Shown: positions 38,847-47,205 of the stretch, in pieces | Position numbering within the stretch: the first letter of the stretch is position 1 | How the letters are laid out: every line of letters starts with the position of its first letter | The notes under the pieces: model-generated | The model's database searches: none | What the model saw: only the letters and a program-made list of their open reading frames with translations | Told to the model about the DNA's origin: nothing | NCBI RefSeq assembly: GCF_032118995.1 | Contig: NC_092665.1 | Span: 16,016,012 to 16,080,011 of the forward strand | DNA length: 64,000 nucleotides | Direction: 5' to 3' | From: Asterias amurensis | Taxonomy: Eukaryota > Echinodermata > Asteroidea > Forcipulatida > Asteriidae | Made by a program: the position numbers and the translations under genes

Positions 38847-41800
38847 ATGTTTTCTTCAACTCCGGTCCACGTTCTGCTTCCTGTGGCTTGGCAGTTACTT
38901 GTGACGGTACTGTGCCTTACTGACAGCCCAAAGAGAGGTGAGTAGTGTGTCTGTACATACTCGTCACAAATCCCGGGTCAAACTTGTCCAGGGTGAAAAT
39001 TGTCCCTGATCAAAGTTTTCCCGGGTGAAAACTTTCCCGGATCAAAATTGCCTCGGTAAAAAAATTTACTCCGATACTGATCAATTTCTTAGTCAGGCTG
39101 ATCCACTTTATTTGTCAAAAATTGTTTTTCTTTTATATTGATGTTTCGATTGACAAACTTCTGGATAATTTTTGACACAGATCGTTGGTCACACTGACCC
39201 AGAAATTGGTCAGTGTTGTTGGTAATTGGTTCCGGGTCAATTCTGACCAGGGACTTTCTAGTTGTGTATCATTTATGTTGATTTGATGTGTTTGATACCC
39301 CAGTCACCTTTTCTTCATACGCAAAAGACATTTTTTGTACAAACTTTTGCATAAGAAAGTCAGCTTTAAAAAAATTACGCACGGATTTCGTATCATTTTG
39401 TGTTAGCCATGTCTTTTACAGGACGCCATAAGCGCCGACTTTGGCAGTAAGCAGATCGAGTCATAATAAGAATCCGTGTTTTTTCTGATCGGGCTGGTTG
39501 TACAAAAACACAATGTTTTTTTTTAATTTAAATCTTCGACTAACGGCGTGGAACAAATTAATAATTGAACCAGAGAGGACGAAAATGCTAGGGAATTGAA
39601 GGACACGTTAATAATTCATTGCTAAATAAATTTTAGATGGTGTGAGATATGAATAATATATTACATTTTAATAAATTTCATAATAATATTCCCACTTTAA
39701 GTATGATTTCTGGCGGTGCTTTTATTATGTTTCATAATAACATTCCCATCTAAGTACGATTTTGAGTGGTTTTAAAGTCTTGGCCATTACATGAATCCCT
39801 ACTTACTGTGAATTAAAGATGTATGTAATATATTTTACAATAGCCGTAAATTTTTAGAGAAAAGTGAAAATAAAATCCAAAACGATGTTTTCAGGAGAGT
39901 CGCGTAAATACGTTGTACATGCTTAAATAATAATCGTCTCCTGAAACGGAAATAATTTTCATAACATTGTTTTACTCATTTTTCAAAAACTACAGCACCT
40001 CAGCAAGTAATATTTTGAGGGAAGCTTTCTACTATCATTATCTTCAAACCGATTACATTTAATGTAAATCTGTGGACATTGGGCTTTGTGTCCTTCAAAA
40101 GGTTCCAAACCCTTTAAGTGAGGGGAGCAATTTATCCTAGAGCTTACTATGCCGAGATTGCCTTGCTTTCAACCATGCAATTGCTTCTCTCATGAGGATG
40201 CACAAGACGATTGCCGTGCTCTAAAAGATGCACAAGACGATTGCTGCAAATTGGTTGCGTTCGTCTTGATGTTGAGGATGAAGAGGTGACGATTAGGTGT
40301 TTCCACACAATAATTTAACCACAAAAACAAAAATTCTCGGCTTTTGTTTTTAACACCTACACACAGCTGAGGGCTCCGTGATGATTTCAAGATGTATCTC
40401 CTTTGACTATCTTGTAAAGACTCGTGTTGAGTTTGTTTAGCTTATAAACAGAGAAGCAGGCTCGTTTGGGATTTCAACATAGACGCATACATAATCCATC
40501 TGTAATTCTTCCGTCGTAGTTAATGAACATTGCCCTCAGCCTAAGGACCTTGTCAATTCGCACGAGATCCAGGAAGGCAGCTCTTACACGGCGGCATATA
40601 GAGTAAACACGCGTTTGAATAAAATTTGAAACGCATTGACCAGAATCTAATTGCAGTAAGTTACATGTTGTAAATCGATTGAATATAGTGCAGTACCTCA
40701 GTATCGAGTTTTTTCCTCTCCAACCCCCCCCCCCCCCTGCTCTACTGTTGATCTCTCGGTTTGTACCATCATGCCACGGAATCCAACACTTAATAATACC
40801 ACCTGTCAATCATACTGCACTACTGTGTGCGTGCGTATGTTTCTTAGCTCCGTTTTAAAGAGCAATATGTTTGGATATTAAGTTAAACTAATTTGCACTG
40901 CATCGAGGAAAACGATGTATGTTAACCGGATCAAGGGTTGGACAACTCTGCGTGGTATTAAAACACACCAACACTGCAAAATAATGAGGTGTTAAAATCG
41001 ATACCATGAGTTTTGTCACCAAGTATAGAATAATTTAATCTTTCAATAAAAACGATCGTCGAAAATGCAACACTAAACAACATTTAAAAAATGTTAGCTG
41101 TACAGTTTGACGTTTGACATCTGAGCCTGCAAGGAAAGGTCTCTTTTAGTGCAGCCAGCCTATGGACTTATTCAAGAATAAAGAAACCTCTCCCGCAACC
41201 AAATCCAAAGCCCGAAACCCAAACCTCTAAAATAAGGTGACGTGTTCTTCCCTTGAAGAAGCGTTTGTTTTCCCTAACATGGAAACTAATAATGCAATAG
41301 ACATCGACTTCTTAGTCTCACGTAATTGGCAATAATTGTGCATACTGGCGGGGGACATTCGTTTTCCGCTTTCGTGAAATTATTAACTAGAGTTGTACAG
41401 GTCTTTCGGTGAAAACGCAAAATAATTTCTGATATCATAATTCTCTTCAAAGTTACTGTTTTCACCTAGAATCGTTTTGCCCAATGCTGTCTCTGATTTT
41501 TGGACTCTTGTCGTGTTGTACAGAATTAAAAATCTCTGCCAGTATATCTCTATCCACTTAACCCTTGACGAGTCCTGCTTCGAGTCCGGCCTCATTAAAC
41601 CAGACATGGCGACTACCAGTTCGATTTACTATAACTCTCATTCCTCGCCATTTTGTTTCTCCGCAGCTATGCCATCGATACCTCTCAACCTCACCCTGGT
41701 TCATAACCCTCCACTCTACTACAAGGAAGCCGAGATCAGCTGGTCTCCGGGGAATCCCCATGAACCCTTAACCGATTACATCATCGTCAACAGAGCCGAG

Positions 41801-42677
41801 GGGAGCGACACCAAAGCCGTGACCCGCATTGACCCCGAGTATACGTCATTCACATTGAAGGATTTAAAAGAAGAGACGAAGTATGTTGTGTACGTCAAGG
41901 CAGCGATTGGGAACGACCACAGCGAGGGCAGCTCCAAACTGGAATTTAACACCCAAAGTAAAAGTACGTGAGTTAGATTAGATTAAACTAGATTATATTA
42001 AATTAGATTGAATTAGACTAAAACGTTATTATCTATCATCTAGGGGAAAATAAGAATGGCCTTCAAAAAAAATTAAGCCACAAAAAGGTAGCTAGTTAGC
42101 TAGTTAGCTTACTTGGTAAGCCAGATATAAAGAATTTAAAATTGAGTCACTCAAGAAAAGTATAACTTTCTATACCAGTGTTTAATTTCATAAATTTCAC
42201 CCGTTATAGCTGGAGAAGGCCTTTTGCTATTGAATGTTGCCACCATTATGCAATTTAATGGGAGACTTTCGAACGCTAGGTGGCAGCAGACTGACTTGGT
42301 AAATTGTTGTTGTTGTTCTGAGCACGAGCACATCAACTAAGAATAATGGATTTACCTGGTAAGTCTGCTGCCACCTAGCGTCTTCAAAGTCCCCCATTAT
42401 TTAAAAACAATACCGATTCCTTTTACCACCACTAGGGGGCCTCCACCGCACCTTCACAACGACTGCAGCCGACATTCTAATCCTCCTGATGGTTTTGGCG
42501 GTCTGGTTTGGCGCCCTTTCTCTCTTCATACGCACATGGAGGAAAAAGATGAACGGTCACGTGTCACAATCTTCCAGCAACGCGGGAACCCCGGTACGCC
42601 TGCGCAGTCGGTACAGGAAACCATGGATGTGGTCACAAAAGCGCCGTCCGGACCACCGTGGATACCCGATGACATGA
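38847..42677 (+). CDS. FNDC4/FNDC5-like (irisin-precursor-like) FN3 type I membrane protein
   Basis: Exons are 38847-38937, 41667-41963 and 42436-42677, all phase 1 borders with GT-AG, summing to 630 nt (209 aa). Residues 1-30 form a signal peptide (MFSSTPVHVLLPVAWQLLV...). Residues about 33-127 are one fibronectin type III domain (IPLNLTL, the EISW Trp, KEETKYVVYVKA). A short linker with KR follows, then a TM at about 143-161 (ILILLMVLAVWFGALSLFI) and a 48-residue basic tail. Order, length and motif spacing match vertebrate FNDC5 (212 aa): PSAPVNVTV, EEDTEYIVHVQA and VLIIVVVLFMWAGVIALF occupy the same places. FNDC5 ectodomain is shed as irisin; here the FN3-TM linker is about 20 residues shorter. 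The ATG was chosen because the exon ends in the phase needed by the FN3 exon. A different FN3 receptor remains possible. AATAAA at 42731 follows. Confidence 0.72.
38938..41666. other. First intron of the FNDC-like gene
   Basis: No second gene was recognised. It carries a dispersed repeat copy (39960-40110), a short duplication of GATGCACAAGACGATTGC near 40195-40245 and a poly-C run near 40727. Confidence 0.6.
39960..40110. repeat. Dispersed repeat, copy 2
   Basis: Same blocks and order as 38190-38340, for example TTTTACTCATTT, GTAATATTTTGAGG and TGTAAATCTGTGGACATTG. Confidence 0.7.
42242..42405. mobile_element. Palindromic element with GCTAGGTGGCAGCAG arms (full copy)
   Basis: The left arm AATGGGAGACTTTCGAACGC plus TAGGTGGCAGCAGACT pairs with the right arm GTCTGCTGCCACCTAGCGTC ending CCCCCATT. 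It lies 30 bp before the last FNDC-like exon. Relatives are at 4755-4860 (partial), 25538-25800 (one arm, three times) and 51727-51828. Confidence 0.85.
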
Positions 42678-42730
42678 TATGATGACGTCACATCTAAGTA
42701 CTATTGTCTGGTAAGCTGAACCCCTTGTTG

Positions 42731-42736
42731 AATAAA
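42731..42736 (+). terminator. Poly(A) signal of the FNDC-like gene
   Basis: A canonical AATAAA 54 bp past the TGA stop in a short 3'UTR. Confidence 0.6.
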
Positions 42737-42739
42737 AAA

Positions 42740-44448
42740 TCAAATTTTACCATTCTGTTCGAGTCAATGGGGTTCCCTTGAGACAGCGGACAAGTCTATG
42801 TTGTCCTTAATCCAGCGAATAAACGACCTTTCCTTGATGGCCACTTAAACTTTCATAATTATTTATGTGTTATTTTTGGCGTATTCTTAAGTCAAAAGAA
42901 AAGGGATTTTAACGAAATTCCAACACAAAGTAATTTAAAAGATGCTTAATTAGCAACTTGGTAATCGGCAGTGTAACGCACTTTGGGTAAAGTAAAACAT
43001 AATTATGCCATGTTCATAATTTTTGAGAGGTTCTGACAGTTTTCCTTTTCATTTTTCAGCTGAGAATATTAATTAACGGAGTCTTGTTGATTTGAACATC
43101 TCTGTCTACCATTCGGTTTGCCGTTGGAGGAATCGTGACGGGTGCTGAGGCTAGTTAGCACCGCGACGTTGAGGGCGTTGATCATTTCGACGTTGATGAC
43201 GGTGTTTATGTCGCCGTTGAGGGCGTCAGTTTTATCGAGGAAACGGATATTACAACTTTGAGGTCTTGATGATGGATATGAATTGCAATTACGGTCGACG
43301 GTGCCTAATTACCTTTCATTAATATAATAATGGTAATCATCTTTGGTAACTGCCTGCAATATTAAGCGTCTTTAACTTTCCAAACGTCACAAGCAGTATG
43401 ATGCTTTTGCATCAGTGCGCCCTCCCTGAAAATCAGTCCACTCTGACTGGGAAACTGTGTGTGTTTCTTCAGCAGTATGAAGTTGAATATTGATTCTACT
43501 CGATAAAGCGTTTTTAAGAGGTAGAACAGTTAAGCAACGAGAGAGAACAATACCTACTCTGACAGATGTCATCGGTGACATTATGATTGGAAGGAATCGA
43601 GGAAACTGGGCGCCCTCTGTATGAGACATGTTTCGGCGGGTTAATAATGCCCTTTGTTGATTGGTTAACCCGAACATCTGACGTCAAATGATCGAAGCTC
43701 GTGATTAACGCCCGATACCGGCTTTTATAAAGCCTAGCAGTTACCGACCAGATGTATTTTTTGACCTTGCATGCCATAATAATGTGTGGATTATACAATG
43801 ATTCCAAATGTGGTCTTTTGTGGATGTTCTATGTTTCATTGGGGATAAATTTATAACAACATTGATCATTTATTTCATTTTCAATTCATGACGCAACATG
43901 ACTGAAATCTGTTTGGGCTCACTATGTTCGTGTCCATTTTGATCGGTTGAGAGAGCACTGTTAACATTTACTCATACAATATTTAACACTTTAACACTCC
44001 GTATTTTCTTGTAAACGAACATTTCGAACTTGTATGATTAACTTTTTAAGAAAGTTGAAATTTTGTCTGAAAAGGAAATCTCTGCATCAAATGTTGTACT
44101 ATTCTCAATTAATAGTTAAAAAAATAACTAAAGGACAATCTCTTCGCCCTTCACTGCTAAAAATACTTTATGTATGATTATAAAACACACGTAATTTCCA
44201 TCACATATTTAGTCCAAAAACCATGAATTGCTACATAAGATGCATTTTTGAATGTCGACGCCAGTGATTACTTAATAAAATTCGTTGTTAATGAGTCTGG
44301 ATAGCGACCCCGATCTCTTGCTTCGTGGATCTGTGAATAAAATAAAATAAAACAACAAAAAATGATTTATGAAATCACGTACATGTCTTTTGTTAAGAAG
44401 TATGTTAGTATTTTGTTATATGCATTTAACAAGGCCAAGAAACAACCA
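42740..44448. other. Intergenic stretch before the tRNA array
   Basis: No gene was recognised. Short degenerate direct repeats of GTTGAGGGCGT and GACGTTGATG occur at 43140-43215. The rest is AT-rich without visible structure. Confidence 0.6.
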
Positions 44449-44531
44449 GTCAGGATGGCCGAGCGGTCTAAGGCGCTACGTTCAGGTCGTAGTCTACTCT
44501 GTAGGCGTGGGTTCGAATCCCACTTCTGACA
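44449..44531 (+). tRNA. tRNA-Leu(CAG) unit 1
   Basis: Acceptor GTCAGGA pairs with TTCTGAC (one G-T), anticodon stem CTACG/CGTAG with loop TTCAGGT (anticodon CAG), long class II variable arm, T arm GTGGG-TTCGAAT-CCCAC, discriminator A. Confidence 0.97.
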
Positions 44532-44609
44532 AAATAGTTTTAGATTTTTGGTATAATCAAATAAAAAGTGCAAAATTATTATTTTAAAAACAAAGATAAC
44601 AAACAACAA

Positions 44610-44692
44610 GTCAGGATGGCCGAGCGGTCTAAGGCGCTACGTTCAGGTCGTAGTCTACTCTGTAGGCGTGGGTTCGAATCCCACTTCTGACA
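44610..44692 (+). tRNA. tRNA-Leu(CAG) unit 2
   Basis: Identical to unit 1 in the mature region. Confidence 0.97.
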
Positions 44693-44770
44693 AAATAGTT
44701 TTAGATTTTTGGTATAATCAAATAAAAAGTGCAAAATTATTATTTTAAAAACAAAGATAACAAACAACAA

Positions 44771-44853
44771 GTCAGGATGGCCGAGCGGTCTAAGGCGCTA
44801 CGTTCAGGTCGTAGTCTACTCTGTAGGCGTGGGTTCGAATCCCACTTCTGACA
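44771..44853 (+). tRNA. tRNA-Leu(CAG) unit 3
   Basis: Identical to unit 1; spacer also identical to that of unit 2. Confidence 0.97.
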
Positions 44854-44931
44854 AAATAGTTTTAGATTTTTGGTATAATCAAATAAAAAGTGCAAAATTA
44901 TTATTTTAAAAACAAAGATAACAAACAACAA

Positions 44932-45014
44932 GTCAGGATGGCCGAGCGGTCTAAGGCGCTACGTTCAGGTCGTAGTCTACTCTGTAGGCGTGGGTTCGAA
45001 TCCCACTTCTGACA
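44932..45014 (+). tRNA. tRNA-Leu(CAG) unit 4
   Basis: Identical to unit 1; followed by a slightly longer spacer with AATAATAATA. Confidence 0.97.
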
Positions 45015-45096
45015 AAATAGTTTTAGATTTTTGGTATAAAAAATAATAATAAAAAGTGCAAAATTATTGTTTAAAAACAAAGATAACAAACACCGA

Positions 45097-45179
45097 GTCA
45101 GGATGGCCGAGCGGTCTAAGGCGCTACGTTCAGGTCGTAGTCTACTCTGTAGGCGTGGGTTCGAATCCCACTTCTGACA
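45097..45179 (+). tRNA. tRNA-Leu(CAG) unit 5
   Basis: Identical to unit 1; upstream flank is CACCGA rather than AACAA. Confidence 0.97.
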
Positions 45180-45257
45180 AAATAGTTTTAGATTTTTGGT
45201 ATAATCAAATAAAAAGTGCAAAATTATTATTTTAAAAACAAAGATAACAAACAACAA

Positions 45258-45340
45258 GTCAGGATGGCCGAGCGGTCTAAGGCGCTACGTTCAGGTCGTA
45301 GTCTACTCTGTAGGCGTGGGTTCGAATCCCACTTCTGACA
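45258..45340 (+). tRNA. tRNA-Leu(CAG) unit 6
   Basis: Identical to unit 1. Confidence 0.97.
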
Positions 45341-45418
45341 AAATAGTTTTAGATTTTTGGTATAATCAAATAAAAAGTGCAAAATTATTATTTTAAAAAC
45401 AAAGATAACAAACAACAA

Positions 45419-45501
45419 GTCAGGATGGCCGAGCGGTCTAAGGCGCTACGTTCAGGTCGTAGTCTACTCTGTAGGCGTGGGTTCGAATCCCACTTCTGAC
45501 A
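45419..45501 (+). tRNA. tRNA-Leu(CAG) unit 7
   Basis: Identical to unit 1; first spacer bases differ (AACATAGTTTTTG), still giving a T-run terminator. Confidence 0.97.
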
Positions 45502-45579
45502 ACATAGTTTTTGATTTTTGGTATAATAAAATAAAAAGTGAAAAATTATTATTTTAAAAACAAAGATAATAAACACCAA

Positions 45580-45662
45580 GTCAGGATGGCCGAGCGGTCT
45601 AAGGCGCTACGTTCAGGTCGTAGTCTACTCTGTAGGCGTGGGTTCGAATCCCACTCCTGACA
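45580..45662 (+). tRNA. tRNA-Leu(CAG) unit 8
   Basis: 3' acceptor strand is TCCTGAC, turning the G-T pair of unit 1 into G-C. Confidence 0.96.
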
Positions 45663-45745
45663 AAATAGTTTTAGATTTTTGGTATAAAAAATAATAATAA
45701 AAAGTGCAAAATTATTGTTTTAAAAACAAAGATAAGACACAACCA

Positions 45746-45828
45746 GCCAGGATGGCTGAGCGGTCTAAGGCGCTACGTTCAGGTCGTAGTCTACTCTGTA
45801 GGCGTCGGTTCGAATCCCACTTCTGACA
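45746..45828 (+). tRNA. tRNA-Leu(CAG) unit 9, divergent
   Basis: Starts GCCAGGATGGCTGAG, so acceptor pair 2 is C-A, and the T stem reads GTCGG against CCCAC, one mismatch. The anticodon arm is intact. May be poorly functional or a decaying copy. Confidence 0.75.
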
Positions 45829-45906
45829 AAACAGTTTTAGATTTTTGGTATAATAAAGTAAAAAGTGCAATTTTTTTGTTTTAAAAACAAAGATAATAAA
45901 CAACAA

Positions 45907-45989
45907 GTCAGGATGGCCGAGCGGTCTAAGGCGCTACGTTCAGGTCGTAGTCTACTCTGTAGGCGTGGGTTCGAATCCCACTTCTGACA
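45907..45989 (+). tRNA. tRNA-Leu(CAG) unit 10
   Basis: Identical to unit 1. Confidence 0.97.
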
Positions 45990-46071
45990 AAATAGTTTTA
46001 GATTTTTGGTATAAAAAATAATAATAAAAAGTGCAAAATTATTGTTTAAAAACAAAGATAATAAACACCGA

Positions 46072-46154
46072 GTCAGGATGGCCGAGCGGTCTAAGGCGCT
46101 ACGTTCAGGTCGTAGTCTACTCTGTAGGCGTGGGTTCGAATCCCACTCCTGGCA
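46072..46154 (+). tRNA. tRNA-Leu(CAG) unit 11
   Basis: 3' acceptor strand TCCTGGC makes pair 2 a T-G wobble; otherwise intact. Confidence 0.93.
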
Positions 46155-46232
46155 AAATAGTTTTAGATTTTTGGTATAATAAAATAAAAAGTGCAAAATC
46201 ATTGTTTTAAAAACAAAGATAAGTCACAACCA

Positions 46233-46303
46233 GTCAGGATAGCCGAGCGGTCTAAGGCGCTACGTTCGGTCTGTAGGCGTGGGTTCGAATCCCACTCCTG
46301 ACA
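46233..46303 (+). pseudogene. tRNA-Leu unit 12, anticodon arm deleted
   Basis: Only 71 nt long: 12 nt are missing between TACGTTC and TCTGTAGG, removing the anticodon triplet's 3' part and the 3' side of its stem. The D-arm and T-arm (A and B box) regions remain, so it could be transcribed but not act as a leucine tRNA. Confidence 0.92.
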
Positions 46304-46380
46304 AAATAGTTTTAGATTTTTGGTATAATAAAATAAAAAGTGCACAATTATTGTTTGAAAACAAAGATAATAAACAACAA

Positions 46381-46463
46381 GTCAGGATGGCCGAGCGGTC
46401 TAAGGCGCTACGTTCAGGTCGTAGTCTACTCCGTAGGCGTGGGTTCGAATCCCACTTCTGACA
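46381..46463 (+). tRNA. tRNA-Leu(CAG) unit 13
   Basis: One change in the variable arm (CTACTCCGTAGG); stems intact. Confidence 0.96.
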
Positions 46464-46543
46464 AAATAGTTTTAGATTTTTGGTAAAATAAAAAATAAAA
46501 AGTGCAAAATTATTGTTTTAAAAACAAAGATAATAACCAACAA

Positions 46544-46626
46544 GTCAGGATGGCCGAGCGGTCTAAGGCGCTACGTTCAGGTCGTAGTCTACTCTGTAGG
46601 CGTGGGTTCGAATCCCACTCCTGACA
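46544..46626 (+). tRNA. tRNA-Leu(CAG) unit 14 (last)
   Basis: TCCTGAC acceptor strand; the downstream flank departs from the array consensus right after AAAAT and has a T7 terminator. Confidence 0.96.
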
Positions 46627-47205
46627 AAATGGTTTTTTTCCTACTTCACTCACTATATTTGACGAATAGAAAATTTGTCCAATGTTCCATTTTCGAGTTT
46701 TATTTTTAATTATTTATCGAAATAAACAAATCGATACATATTATCAAACGACTATTGTTCACTGCCTCGAAATCAGGCCAGGTGCATTGGGTTTCAATTC
46801 ATTTCAAAGAGTATCGATTTTTGATTATAGTTTTGTTCGGAGAAAAAAACAAATTATAGAATGTAACATTGCTGTTTCAACAATGGGCGTTTCGATTGGA
46901 TTGTACTGTTGTTGTGTTAATGATACGCTATTGATGACGAAGGTATATGTTTGTTTAGGACGGTATTGAAATAGTTCTTTTCGAAATCTGCTTTTTCCGA
47001 ATAAAAATAGACTTGATCCACGTCACGATTGTCTCCACTCGTCCCTATATGGTCTTTATTCCAGACGTTTTTATTGGTAACTGATTTTGAGAACCTATTT
47101 GAGGTACGCTACTGCAGATGTCGTTCCTTGTCTAACTGACCGTAATGGCGACTACGTGAAACCCGTGTTATCATACCACAGACTCTGACGAGGTTTGGAG
47201 CCAAA
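46627..47205. other. Region upstream of the mucin gene
   Basis: About 580 bp between the tRNA array and the mucin ATG. It must hold the mucin promoter or 5' leader if there is no upstream exon. No TATA box or repeat was recognised. Confidence 0.5.

Larger units (their letters stand above)
44449..46626 (+). repeat. Tandem array of 14 tRNA-Leu(CAG) units
   Basis: Each unit is an 83-nt tRNA plus a ~78-bp AT-rich spacer, giving periods of 161-166 bp (148 for the unit with the deletion). Spacers are nearly identical and each starts with a Pol III terminator (TTTT, then TTTTT). Head-to-tail order, near identity and scattered small differences suggest repeated unequal exchange or gene conversion. 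Confidence 0.97.

Noticed and set aside
41477-41666. In-frame extension upstream of the FN3 exon that begins with a Met
   Set aside because: It lacks a signal peptide, and a good acceptor (CTCCGCAG) sits at 41666. The signal-peptide exon at 38847 has the required phase 1 end.
44369-46461. Series of similar 60-121-codon open frames over the tRNA array, mostly on the minus strand
   Set aside because: They are by-products of the tandem tRNA-Leu units and their spacers; the identical translations follow the 161-bp period.
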